A stretch of DNA of 12,118 bases from DYRB01 sp041307765 (GTDB taxonomy: Bacteria > Pseudomonadota > Gammaproteobacteria > Chromatiales > Chromatiaceae). Shown here piece after piece: positions 1-6,624 of the stretch. The notes under the pieces were generated by a model. The model saw only the letters and a list, made by a program, of their open reading frames with translations. It had not been told where the DNA came from and made no database searches. Each line of letters starts with the position of its first letter. Positions within the stretch are counted from its first letter, which is position 1. The stretch lies in the NCBI GenBank assembly GCA_041307765.1, contig JBFZCW010000167.1:1-12118 (forward strand), read 5' to 3'. Both the position numbers and the translations under genes were made by a program.

Positions 1-165
1 GATGTGCTCGACCCAGAGCCTGCGGGCATGGGCGTTGAGCCCGAGGGATGTCGAGCGCGGCGATCGCCGCAGCTGCGCGAAGTGCAGGGCGTGATAGCCC
101 AGCAAGATGGCGAAGGCGCTGCCTGCGAGCACCGATTCGACGATGACAGGTTGTGACATGGCCAT
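1..165 (-). CDS. DUF599-type membrane protein, N-terminal part (runs off the window edge)
   Basis: Reading the minus strand from the ATG at 165 gives 55 codons that stay open to the window edge. The peptide begins MAMSQPVIVES, continues with a hydrophobic stretch (about residues 8-25, containing LAGSAFAILLGYHAL), and then has a basic segment ending in SLGLNAHARRLWVEHI. The order of a Tyr-His after the first helix, an RRSP-type basic turn and a GLNAxARRxWV motif matches my memory of the N-terminus of DUF599 inner-membrane proteins, whose function is unknown. A second in-frame ATG at 159 is an equally possible start, and neither has a good Shine-Dalgarno sequence. The rest of the gene is outside the window, so its length and integrity cannot be judged. 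It lies on the same strand as the cation exporter but 288 bases downstream of it, so it probably has its own promoter. Confidence 0.6.
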   Translation of the reverse strand, partial: MAMSQPVIVESVLAGSAFAILLGYHALHFAQLRRSPRSTSLGLNAHARRLWVEHI

Positions 166-409
166 CTGTTCTTAGAGCGTCTGGGGCGCGCTGCGCCATT
201 GCATCCACGAGAAGCGGTACCGTACCAGCGTAGCGGCAGACCAACGGCCGGCGCTGAACTCCGATCCTCAGCGGGCGCAGAGTCTACCCGATTTCCGCCA
301 ACCGCGGTCCTGGGGCAGGCCGCGCTGGCCGCCGTCTGGGCCGCGCAGCGGGCAGGCCGGCAGTCCTCCGGGGGACCCAAGGCTCCGGCCCGCCCTTAGG
401 CCACCTTGG

Positions 410-428
410 TTGACCGGCCGCCAGTCAA
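410..428 (-). terminator. Hairpin downstream of the cation exporter, terminator-like without a T-run
   Basis: On the minus strand, 26-44 bases after the exporter stop codon, TTGACTGG and CCGGTCAA form an 8-bp stem (one G-T pair) around a 3-base loop. No T-tract follows, so this is not a classical intrinsic terminator. It could protect the 3' end of the transcript or mark a Rho-dependent end. Bases 166-409 hold no convincing gene; I see only short palindromes there. Confidence 0.3.
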
Positions 429-453
429 GGACGCCGGGAGCGGTTGGGCCGGG

Positions 454-1446
454 TTAGGGCTCGGCACCGGATGGAGGTCGGACCGCCCTGGCCTGGGGGT
501 CGAAGGTCACTGCCGTTTCGAGGATCTCTGGCTGCAATGTAATGTGGTCGATGCGGAACTGGGTCGCCAGGAGGGTCCGCAGTCGCGTCAGGACCTCCCC
601 CCAATCCTCCAGCCGGCGCAGGACCACATGGGCAGACAGAGCCGTGTGCTCCGCCGAAAGGGACCAGATGTGCAGGTCGTGCACCGAGCGGACCCCCTTC
701 ACCCCGGCCATCGCCCGCCCGACGGTGGCGAGATCCAGGTCCGGCGGGACACCGTCGAGGAGGGCGTGCAGGGCGTCGCGCAGAAGGTGCAGGCTGGAGA
801 TGAGGATCAGCAGGGCTATGGCCAGCGAGAGCAGGGGGTCCACAGGTGTCCAGCCGGTGTGCAGTATGACGACCCCGGACACCAGGGCCGCGATCGAGCC
901 GAGCAGGTCGCCAAGGACATGGAGCAGGGCACCCCGGACATTGATGTTGCGGCCTGCAGGCACCTGCAAATCCCCGCCGCCGGCAAGAGCCGGGCCGGGG
1001 GACAGCCCGCCCATGAGCAGCCAGGCCGCGCCCAGGTTGACCCCCAACCCAACCAGGGCGACCAGGGTGACCAAATCCCCGCGCACCGGAGTCGGGTTCA
1101 GGAACCGCCCCGCGGCGGCGGCCGAGATCGCCGCCACCACAGCCACCATCAGCAGGGCGTTGATCAGGGCTGCTAGGGTCTCGGCACGCCCGAGCCCGTA
1201 AGAGTGGCGCCGTGACGGCGGGCGTTGGGCCAGCCATGCAGCAGCCGCGGCAAGGGCCAGAGAGCCGCTGTCGGTGAGCATGTGCCCGGCGTCGCTCAAC
1301 AGGGCCAGAGACCCTGCCGCCCAGCCCGCGATCGCCTCGACGGCCGCGTAGCCAAGGGTCAAGGCCAAGGCAAGGGCCAGGGCTCGGCTGGAGCTGGGAT
1401 AAACATGGTGCGGGTGATCGTGTCCGCGGTGGTGGTGGTCGTGCAT
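454..1446 (-). CDS. CDF-family zinc/divalent cation efflux transporter
   Basis: This 330-residue inner-membrane protein belongs to the cation diffusion facilitator family, which exports Zn2+ (sometimes Cd2+ or Co2+) by proton antiport. The family's paired metal site is visible: HxxxD in helix 2 (H55, D59 in SDAGHMLTDSG) and HxxxD in helix 5 (H176, D180 in LHVLGDLLGS). The two-His/two-Asp arrangement is typical of zinc-preferring members. Six hydrophobic helices span about residues 23-225. The cytoplasmic C-terminal domain carries VHDLHIWSLS (about 255-264) and HITLQPE (301-307), typical of this fold. The N-terminus is His-rich (MHDHHHRGHDHPHH), whereas the helix 4-5 loop, often the His-rich one, has no His. 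I chose the ATG at 1446 because GGAGG lies 4 bases upstream and the His-rich start is family-like; the same frame stays open to 1704 but the extra residues resemble nothing. TAA ends it at 454-456. Confidence 0.92.
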   Translation of the reverse strand: MHDHHHRGHDHPHHVYPSSSRALALALALTLGYAAVEAIAGWAAGSLALLSDAGHMLTDSGSLALAAAAAWLAQRPPSRRHSYGLGRAETLAALINALLMVAVVAAISAAAAGRFLNPTPVRGDLVTLVALVGLGVNLGAAWLLMGGLSPGPALAGGGDLQVPAGRNINVRGALLHVLGDLLGSIAALVSGVVILHTGWTPVDPLLSLAIALLILISSLHLLRDALHALLDGVPPDLDLATVGRAMAGVKGVRSVHDLHIWSLSAEHTALSAHVVLRRLEDWGEVLTRLRTLLATQFRIDHITLQPEILETAVTFDPQARAVRPPSGAEP

Positions 1447-1706
1447 TGGCCCTCCAGGACCCGGTGGCCGAGCCCCCATGGTGCCCAATCCATCGGACAC
1501 GGCGCAACGGCTGCACGGGCCAAAGTGCTCCGGCCGCAGTAACTGGACTCCGCCTATGCGGCCCGCCAACAGTCGACACGTCACCGGGATAGGCTTGGCG
1601 AAGTGCGATCCTGTGCCCGCCGGGTCGCTGCGTGGGCGCAGGGTTCGGTTCCTGTTGGGCCCGGTCGCGTGGCGGCATATCAGAACATCGGCATATTCGC
1701 ACATAT

Positions 1707-1720
1707 TTGATCTCGATCAA
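1707..1720. promoter_or_regulatory. FNR/ANR-type binding site (TTGAT-N4-ATCAA)
   Basis: The sequence TTTGATCTCGATCAAA at 1706-1721 is a perfect inverted repeat and matches the FNR/ANR consensus TTGATNNNNATCAA at every defined base. FNR-type regulators are iron-sulfur oxygen sensors that activate genes under anoxia. The dyad centre is at 1713.5, exactly 41.5 bases upstream of 1755. That is where transcription would start from the TAnnnT hexamer at 1743-1748, so the geometry fits a class II activated promoter. Inference: the small exported protein is induced when oxygen is low, as would suit an anoxygenic phototroph or sulfur oxidiser. Other CRP/FNR-family regulators such as Dnr or NnrR can use similar sites. 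Confidence 0.65.
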
Positions 1721-1742
1721 ACAGCGTGCTTTTGCTCTGTCT

Positions 1743-1748
1743 TAAGCT
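1743..1748 (+). promoter_or_regulatory. Possible -10 element of the sulfur globule protein gene
   Basis: TAAGCT keeps the three most conserved positions of the -10 hexamer (TAnnnT). It would place the transcript start near 1755, giving a leader of about 59 bases. There is no -35 element, as expected when an activator is bound around -41.5. The call rests mainly on its spacing to the FNR-type box. Confidence 0.35.
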
Positions 1749-1813
1749 TTACCCGACGCTTGGCGCAGAGGGTGCCGGGCGGTCCTCGATGTAGATCCTT
1801 TTGAGGAGGAAAC

Positions 1814-2149
1814 ATGAGCAAATCCCGTCGTTTGTTGCTTTCTGCGGCCGTGGTAGGTGCCACGATGCTGACCTCTCTATCGGCCGAAGCCTTCTGGGGT
1901 CCCTTCAGCTTCATGCGGTGGGGCGGCTGGGGCGATGGCTGGGGCTACCCCGGTTACGGCTGGGGCTACCCCGGCTACGGTTGGGGCTATCCGGGCTACG
2001 GCTATGGCTACCCAGGCTATGGCTATGGGTACGGCTACCCCTATGGTGGCTGGGGTGCTCCCTATTCCTACGGCTGGGGTGTCCCCTACGCCTATCCGAC
2101 GGTCGTCGCCGCCGCACCGGCTGCACCGGCAACCAGCTCCGCCAAGTAG
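1814..2149 (+). CDS. Sulfur globule family protein (exported Gly/Tyr/Trp-rich)
   Basis: This 111-residue protein starts with a clear signal peptide: basic MSKSRR, a hydrophobic core, and a likely cleavage after SAEA (residue 26). The mature part of about 85 residues opens FWGPF and consists almost entirely of Gly, Tyr, Trp and Pro, with four tandem GWGYPGY-type heptads (residues 42-69) and GYGYGYPY. The tail is Ala/Pro-rich (PTVVAAAPAAPATSS). There is no Cys. Size, export signal, FWGPF-like start, GY repeats and Ala/Pro tail resemble the sulfur globule envelope proteins (Sgp/CV family) of Chromatiaceae. In those bacteria the proteins coat sulfur globules stored in extracytoplasmic invaginations during sulfide or thiosulfate oxidation. 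The start is supported by a strong GAGGAGG ribosome site. An FNR-type box and possible -10 precede it. Low-complexity Gly/Tyr proteins of other function cannot be excluded from composition alone. Confidence 0.72.
   Translation: MSKSRRLLLSAAVVGATMLTSLSAEAFWGPFSFMRWGGWGDGWGYPGYGWGYPGYGWGYPGYGYGYPGYGYGYGYPYGGWGAPYSYGWGVPYAYPTVVAAAPAAPATSSAK
1937..2020 (+). repeat. Four tandem 21-bp coding repeats (GWGYPGY heptads)
   Basis: Four consecutive 21-base units encode GWGYPGY three times and GYGYPGY once, all in frame. The units differ at synonymous third positions (for example ccc/ccg for Pro and tac/tat for Tyr), so the array is not a very recent expansion. Such arrays can gain or lose units by slippage, which would change the length of the Gly/Tyr-rich core. 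Confidence 0.85.
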
Positions 2150-2158
2150 TACCCCGAT

Positions 2159-2182
2159 CCCCCGCGCCGCCCGGCGCGGGGG
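2159..2182 (+). terminator. Perfect 10-bp hairpin 10 bases after the sulfur globule gene
   Basis: CCCCCGCGCC and GGCGCGGGGG pair perfectly around a GCCC loop, beginning just after the stop codon. No T-run follows, so classical intrinsic termination is doubtful. A very stable 3' stem of this kind often protects a highly expressed short mRNA, which would suit an abundant structural protein. Confidence 0.5.
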
Positions 2183-2192
2183 CGCCTCCGAG

Positions 2193-2218
2193 CCCCTGTT
2201 TGACCCCCCTGTTTGACC
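2193..2218. repeat. Two tandem copies of a 13-bp unit
   Basis: The unit CCCCTGTTTGACC occurs twice in direct succession (2193-2205 and 2206-2218), followed by CC. It lies between the hairpin after the sulfur globule gene and the mgtE leader. I know of no regulator with this repeat; it may be a simple slippage duplication. Confidence 0.7.
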
Positions 2219-2295
2219 CCTCGGCTGCGGCCTTGGCCTTGGGCTCTCCGGGGACCTTGCGCCTTGGTCGAAAAGTGTTGTGAAATGCCGCGGCC

Positions 2296-2345
2296 GGACC
2301 CGACCCTGATGCGAGCCGCAGGTCCAGGATGAACCTAACGGGTCC
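2296..2345 (+). promoter_or_regulatory. Inverted repeat in the mgtE leader with an alternative pairing partner
   Basis: GGACCCG (2296-2302) and CGGGTCC (2339-2345) are perfect 7-bp complements and would form a stem ending 6 bases before the mgtE start codon. GGTCC at 2321-2325 can compete for the same GGACC, so two mutually exclusive stems are possible. The start codon has no clear Shine-Dalgarno sequence. This resembles the layout of a translational switch, but it does not look like the known M-box Mg2+ riboswitch, and a chance GC-rich pairing is possible. Confidence 0.3.
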
Positions 2346-2351
2346 GTCGCC

Positions 2352-3857
2352 ATGCCATCTTCCCGCCAGCCCGCCGGTCGGCATGAACGTGCCCAGGTAG
2401 AAACCCCTGGACTGACCCGTGCCGACGTTGCCGGTCGCGAGCACAACCCGCAGGAGGCCCTGCGTCACTTCCGCGAACTGCTGGACCGCCAACAGTTGGA
2501 AGAGTCCGTGGTGAGCCGTCAGCACTCCCCTCGGCAGGAGTTGGTGGAGTCCCTGGTGGCCCGCCAGCAGGCGGTGGAGGTCACCCGCAAGGTCGCCCGC
2601 CTGCACCCGGCCGATATCGCCTTTGTCCTGGAGGGGCTGCCGCTGGAGCAGCGCAGCCGCCTTTGGCACCTGGTCCCGCCGGAACTCGATGGGGCCGTGC
2701 TGCTGGAGGCGTCGGACGCCGTCCGCGAGTCCCTGATCGCCGACATGGACCGAGGGGAGATCATCGATGCGGCCAAGCGCCTGGACAGCGACGATATCGC
2801 CGATCTGGTGCCGCACCTTCCCTCCGACCTGGTTCCGGAGCTGCTCAATGCCCTGTCTCGGAAGGACCGGGATCAGGTTCAGAGCGTGCTGTCCTTCCCG
2901 GAGGGGTCCGTCGGGGCCCTGATGGACTTCGACATGGTGTCGGTGCGCGAGGACAACCGCATCGAGGTGGTCCTGCGCTACCTGCGCCGGCGCGGGCGCC
3001 TGCCCCACAACACGAACAAGCTCATGGTGGTGGACGAGGCAGGGCTCCTGACCGGGGTCCTATTCTTCGAGAGCCTCCTGATCCATGACACCGAGCGCCT
3101 GGTGCGCGAGGTCATGGACGCCGACCCCGTTTACTTCCGGACCGACGACGACGCCCACGATGCCTCCCTGGCATTCGAGCGCTACGGCCTGGTGGCCGCA
3201 CCCGTGGTCAATGCCCATCGCCAACTGGTCGGGCGCCTGACGGTGGATGCAGTGATGGAGCAGGCCGTCGAGTCGGCGCAACAGGACATGCTCTCCCAGG
3301 TCGGTCTGAGCGGGGACGAGGACCTGTTCGCCAATATCTGGCAGTCCGCGCGCAACCGCTGGCCCTGGCTGGCCATCAACCTGATGACGGCGTTCGTCGC
3401 CTCACGGGTCATCGGGGTCTTCGAGGACAGCATCGAGAAGATCGTCGCCCTTGCCGCCCTGATGCCCATCGTCGCCAGCATCGGCGGCAACACCGGTAAT
3501 CAGGCGGTGGCCCTGACCATCCGCGGCCTGGCCCTGGACCAGATCGACGGGCGCAATGCCAGGTACCTGGTCCTCAAGGAGTTGGGGGTCAGCCTGGCCA
3601 ACGGTGCCCTGTGGGGCTCCCTCATGGGCGCGGCGACCTGGCTCCTCTACGGCCAGTCCTTGCTCGGTCTGGTCATGGCCGCGGCCATGGTCCTCAATAT
3701 GCTGCTTGCGGCACTGGTGGGGATCAGCATCCCGCTGGGTCTTGGGGCTCTGGGGCGAGACCCTGCCATGGGCAGCAGCATCCTCCTCACCTTCGTCACC
3801 GATGCCGGCGGTTTCTTCATCTTCCTCGGCCTGGCCTCTCTGGTCCTTGCGGTCTGA
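2352..3857 (+). CDS. mgtE: MgtE-family magnesium transporter
   Basis: This 501-residue protein is an MgtE Mg2+ channel, an inner-membrane homodimer gated by cytoplasmic Mg2+. After a variable N-terminal tail of about 35 residues comes the helical MgtE-N domain (about 75-185, with LHPADIAFVL and DSDDIADLVPHLP). A CBS-domain pair follows (about 187-305; SVGALMDFDMV begins it). A connecting helix leads into a five-helix membrane domain (about 335-501). The family signature is seen as ASIGGNTGNQ (375-384), and the last helix has TDAGGFFIFLGLA. D484 there matches the pore Asp known in Thermus MgtE. Acidic residues in the N and CBS domains fit the Mg2+-sensing role known for the family. The ATG at 2352 is the only plausible start but lacks a good ribosome site, and the leader has possible competing stems. 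topB follows after 86 bases on the same strand, with no obvious terminator between them. Confidence 0.95.
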   Translation: MPSSRQPAGRHERAQVETPGLTRADVAGREHNPQEALRHFRELLDRQQLEESVVSRQHSPRQELVESLVARQQAVEVTRKVARLHPADIAFVLEGLPLEQRSRLWHLVPPELDGAVLLEASDAVRESLIADMDRGEIIDAAKRLDSDDIADLVPHLPSDLVPELLNALSRKDRDQVQSVLSFPEGSVGALMDFDMVSVREDNRIEVVLRYLRRRGRLPHNTNKLMVVDEAGLLTGVLFFESLLIHDTERLVREVMDADPVYFRTDDDAHDASLAFERYGLVAAPVVNAHRQLVGRLTVDAVMEQAVESAQQDMLSQVGLSGDEDLFANIWQSARNRWPWLAINLMTAFVASRVIGVFEDSIEKIVALAALMPIVASIGGNTGNQAVALTIRGLALDQIDGRNARYLVLKELGVSLANGALWGSLMGAATWLLYGQSLLGLVMAAAMVLNMLLAALVGISIPLGLGALGRDPAMGSSILLTFVTDAGGFFIFLGLASLVLAV

Positions 3858-3943
3858 GCGGCGGCTGAGCCCAAGCACGACGCACAGGGCCGAAGGCGCA
3901 AGCAACTTTCCCTCCCCAGGTTCGCTTCTGCCCTTTACCCAGC

Positions 3944-6523
3944 ATGACCACAGTCATTGTCGCCGAAAAGCCCAGCGTCGCCCGTGATATCGCCAGGGTC
4001 CTGAGGGCGACGCGGCGCGCCGAGGGTTACCTGGAGGGGCAGGGCTATCGGGTCACCTGGGCCGTCGGTCACCTGATCCACTTCGCGGAGCCGGACGACT
4101 ATGGACCGCCCTGGAAGGGACGCTGGTCCGCGGGTCAGCTCCCCATGATCCCGACCGACTGGCGCCTGAAGACGGCACCCGCCACGGTCGGACAGTTCCG
4201 CATCGTGCGCGATCTGATCAACGCCGGGGATTGTGCGGAGATCGTCTGCGCCACGGACGCCGGGCGCGAGGGGGAGCACATCTTCCGGCTCATCTACGAG
4301 CACGCTCACTGCCGCAAGCCGGTGCGCCGGCTGTGGGTATCGAGCCTCACCGATGAGGCCATCCGCGACGGCTTCCGGAGCCTGCGCCCGGGGGCGGCGT
4401 ACGACGCCCTGGGCCGTGCCGCTAGGGCTCGCGCCCAGGCCGACTGGCTGGTCGGGATGAACCTGACCCGCGCCTACACGGTGCACAACCGCGTCCTGTG
4501 CACCATCGGGCGGGTGCAGACCCCGACGCTCGCCATGATCGTCGCCCGCGACGCCCTCATCTCGGGCTTCGTCAAGGCCTTCTTCTACGAGCTGGTTGCC
4601 CGCCTGGCCGAGGGCTTTGCTGCCCGCTACAGCCGCGACGGCGAGACCCGTATCGACGACAAGGCGGAGGCCTCGCGCCTGCGGGCCAGGCTAGCCCCGC
4701 ACCGGACCGGGACCGTCACGGCCGTGGACAAGCGCGTGGTACACAACCGACCACCACCCTTCTACGACCTCACCAGCCTTCAGCGCGACGCCAACCGCCG
4801 GTTCGGGCTGACCGCGGCCCAAGTCCTGGAGCAGGCCCAAGCCCTCTACGAGACCCACAAACTGATCTCCTACCCGCGCACCGAGAGCCGCCACATCTCC
4901 GAGGACATGCTCCCCAAGCTCCCCGGCATCCTGAGCCGGCTCGACCACCCCCTGGCCGCCGAGGGCATGGCCCGGCTCAAGGGCGGGCACCGCCTGGGCA
5001 AGGCCTACGTGGACGACACCAAGCTCACCGATCACCACGCCATCATTCCCACCGGCAAGCCGGCCCCGGAGGGATTGACCGGGCCTAGTCGGCGGGTCTA
5101 CGACCTGGTGGTGGAGCGCTTCGTCGGGGTCTTCCTCCCCGACCAGGTGGTGGAAGAGACGTCGGTCACCCTGGACATCGGCGGGGAGGACTTCGTCGCC
5201 CGCGGCACGCTGGTTCTAGAAGATGGCTGGAAGCGCATCGAGCCCAGGCGGGGACCAGGTCCGGCGGAGGGCGCCGGCGAAGGAGGGGAGGGGCCGGCCG
5301 CGCCGCTCCCGCCCCTGGCGGTGGGGCAGACGGTGCAGGTGGACGCCCTGGACGTGGTGGAGAAGGAGACCCAGCCGCCGCGCCCTTTCACCGACGCGAC
5401 CCTGCTGGCTGCCATGAAGGGGGCGGGGCGGGAGATCGAGGACGAGGCCCTGGCCCGGGCCATGAAGGGGTCTGGGCTCGGTACCCCGGCCACCCGCGCC
5501 GAGATCATCGAGAAGCTCATCCGCACCGGCTATGTGGAGCGCGAGCGCAAGCAGTTGCGGGCCACCGCCAAGGGTTGTGCCCTCATCGCCCTGGTGGCCG
5601 AGCCACTGCGCAGCCCCGAGCTCACCGCCGCCTGGGAGCAGCAGCTCAAGGAAGTGGAGGAGGGGACGCGCGCCGCGGAGGACTTCTACCGGGAGATCGT
5701 CGCGTTCGTCTGTGACCTGGTCCCGGCGGTCGCCTCTGGACCGGCCATGGCCGCAGAGCAGGCCGCCGCCGCACGGCCGGCACCGGGACGACGCCGGGGC
5801 CGGAGCCCCAAGGAGGGGCAGGGCGAACGGCCCAGGGTCAGGTCCGCTGGGCTTGGGGTCTGTCCGCTCTGCGGCCAGGGCGACATCCTGGAGACGCCCC
5901 GAGCCTTCGGCTGTAGCCGGTACCGGGAGGGTTGCGATTTCGTGGTCTGGAAGGAGGTCGCCGGAGTGACCCTGAGCAAGGGTCAGTTCGGCCGCCTGCT
6001 GCGGCTGGGTGTGACCGAGCGAATCGAGGGTTTCCGCGCCAAGTCCGGGAGGACCTTTGGGGCGCGGCTGCGACTGGGGGAGGGCGGCAAGGTCGAGCTC
6101 GACTTTTCCGACGCCCCGGATGCCCGAGGACCCTCTGGCCGCGGCGCCTCGCTGGCTGGGGCTGCGGTTCCGGAACGAGGCACTGCCTCCGCGGCCGATC
6201 CGATACCGCTATCGGAGCCTGCGCCAGAGCCAGGGCCAGCCGCGACGCCGCTCCTCACCTGTCCGCGTTGCGGCCGGGGCCACATGATCGAAGGCCGGCG
6301 GGGGTTCGGCTGCAACCGCTACCGCGAGGGGTGCGACTTCGTGGTCTGGAAGGAAATCGCCGGCAGGACTCTCACCCAGGCCCAGCTCCGTGACTTGATC
6401 CAAAAGGGGCGGACACGACCGATCAAGGGGCTCCTGGACGAGGCAGGCGGGCGCTTCGATGCCCGCCTGCGGCTGGACGGGGACTGGCAGGTGGTGGTGG
6501 AGCGCGTCTCCAACACCGATTGA
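3944..6523 (+). CDS. topB: DNA topoisomerase III (type IA) with two C-terminal Cys repeats
   Basis: Type IA topoisomerases cut one DNA strand through a tyrosine and pass another through, acting in decatenation and recombination intermediates. The TOPRIM domain starts at once (TVIVAEKPSVARDI, Glu at residue 8) and has ATDAGREGE at 103-111. Here the second Asp of the usual DxD is Gly107, a variant common in TopB-type enzymes. The active-site Tyr is Y310 in LISYPRTES. Other family blocks are IGRVQTPTLAMI (188-199), DHHAIIPT (363-370) and GLGTPATRAEII (511-522). After about 600 come two C-terminal topoisomerase repeats, each with a CxxC...CxxxxxxC pattern (C640, C643, C657, C664 and C773, C776, C790, C797), joined by a Pro/Ala/Glu-rich linker. 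At 859 residues it is longer than E. coli TopB (about 650) because of this tail. The start is set by the conserved N-terminus; no good Shine-Dalgarno sequence is visible. Confidence 0.95.
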   Translation: MTTVIVAEKPSVARDIARVLRATRRAEGYLEGQGYRVTWAVGHLIHFAEPDDYGPPWKGRWSAGQLPMIPTDWRLKTAPATVGQFRIVRDLINAGDCAEIVCATDAGREGEHIFRLIYEHAHCRKPVRRLWVSSLTDEAIRDGFRSLRPGAAYDALGRAARARAQADWLVGMNLTRAYTVHNRVLCTIGRVQTPTLAMIVARDALISGFVKAFFYELVARLAEGFAARYSRDGETRIDDKAEASRLRARLAPHRTGTVTAVDKRVVHNRPPPFYDLTSLQRDANRRFGLTAAQVLEQAQALYETHKLISYPRTESRHISEDMLPKLPGILSRLDHPLAAEGMARLKGGHRLGKAYVDDTKLTDHHAIIPTGKPAPEGLTGPSRRVYDLVVERFVGVFLPDQVVEETSVTLDIGGEDFVARGTLVLEDGWKRIEPRRGPGPAEGAGEGGEGPAAPLPPLAVGQTVQVDALDVVEKETQPPRPFTDATLLAAMKGAGREIEDEALARAMKGSGLGTPATRAEIIEKLIRTGYVERERKQLRATAKGCALIALVAEPLRSPELTAAWEQQLKEVEEGTRAAEDFYREIVAFVCDLVPAVASGPAMAAEQAAAARPAPGRRRGRSPKEGQGERPRVRSAGLGVCPLCGQGDILETPRAFGCSRYREGCDFVVWKEVAGVTLSKGQFGRLLRLGVTERIEGFRAKSGRTFGARLRLGEGGKVELDFSDAPDARGPSGRGASLAGAAVPERGTASAADPIPLSEPAPEPGPAATPLLTCPRCGRGHMIEGRRGFGCNRYREGCDFVVWKEIAGRTLTQAQLRDLIQKGRTRPIKGLLDEAGGRFDARLRLDGDWQVVVERVSNTD
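5861..6502 (+). repeat. Internal duplication: two Cys-rich C-terminal modules of topB
   Basis: Residues 640-721 and 773-853 of topoisomerase III are two copies of the same module. Both have CPxCG, a GFGC/AFGC element, RYREGCDFVVWKE, a GxTLxxxQ segment and a GxRFxARLRL-type end. The DNA of the FVVWKE core is nearly identical between copies, which suggests duplication plus constraint or gene conversion. The pattern fits the topoisomerase C-terminal repeat (Toprim_Crpt), probably zinc-binding and DNA-contacting. Confidence 0.8.
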
Positions 6524-6581
6524 CCCTGCCCAGGTTCGTCGGCGCGGTGTATCCCGGCTGGGGCTCGTCCCGAGCGTCGGG

Positions 6582-6587
6582 TATGAT
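6582..6587 (+). promoter_or_regulatory. Possible -10 element of the patatin gene
   Basis: TATGAT (five of six consensus bases) lies 37 bases before the patatin start codon in the 101-bp gap after topB. No convincing -35 is present. A small GCTCG/CGAGC hairpin (6563-6575) lies just upstream. The gene may instead be read from topB. Confidence 0.3.
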
Positions 6588-6624
6588 CCATGCGCCTGCC
6601 CGCCTTCTCGCCCTGGAGTACCCC

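Larger units (their letters stand above)
1447..1813. promoter_or_regulatory. Divergent intergenic region, cation exporter / sulfur globule protein gene
   Basis: These 367 bases separate two divergent genes. From 1447 to about 1670 I see no supported gene and no recognisable operator. From 1671 to 1730 the sequence turns AT-rich against a GC-rich background, with CATAT at 1676, 1692 and 1702 and a perfect FNR-type inverted repeat at 1707-1720. A possible -10 lies at 1743-1748. The strong ribosome binding site of the downstream gene (GAGGAGG, 1803-1809) closes the region. The AT-rich patch most likely contains the promoter and activator sites for the plus-strand gene. It could also serve the exporter, which would then have a leader of more than 200 bases. 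Confidence 0.6.

Noticed and set aside
216..226. GGTACCGTACC palindrome upstream of the DUF599 gene
   Set aside because: Only 11 bases and no matching regulator known to me; such short palindromes are expected by chance.
199..399. Plus-strand open frame of 66 codons before the cation exporter
   Set aside because: Low-complexity, arginine/alanine-rich translation with no ribosome site or motif; typical of a chance frame in GC-rich DNA.
425..1720. Long minus-strand frame overlapping the cation exporter in another frame
   Set aside because: Its translation is Pro/Arg/Gly-rich without domains, while the alternative frame encodes clear CDF motifs.
2221..2351. Possible M-box (ykoK) Mg2+ riboswitch before mgtE
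   Set aside because: The leader is too short and lacks the conserved multi-helix core; only simple competing stems are present.
1911..3008. Long minus-strand frame antisense to the sulfur globule gene and mgtE
   Set aside because: Shadow of strongly biased plus-strand codons; it has no recognisable motif and overlaps two well-supported genes.
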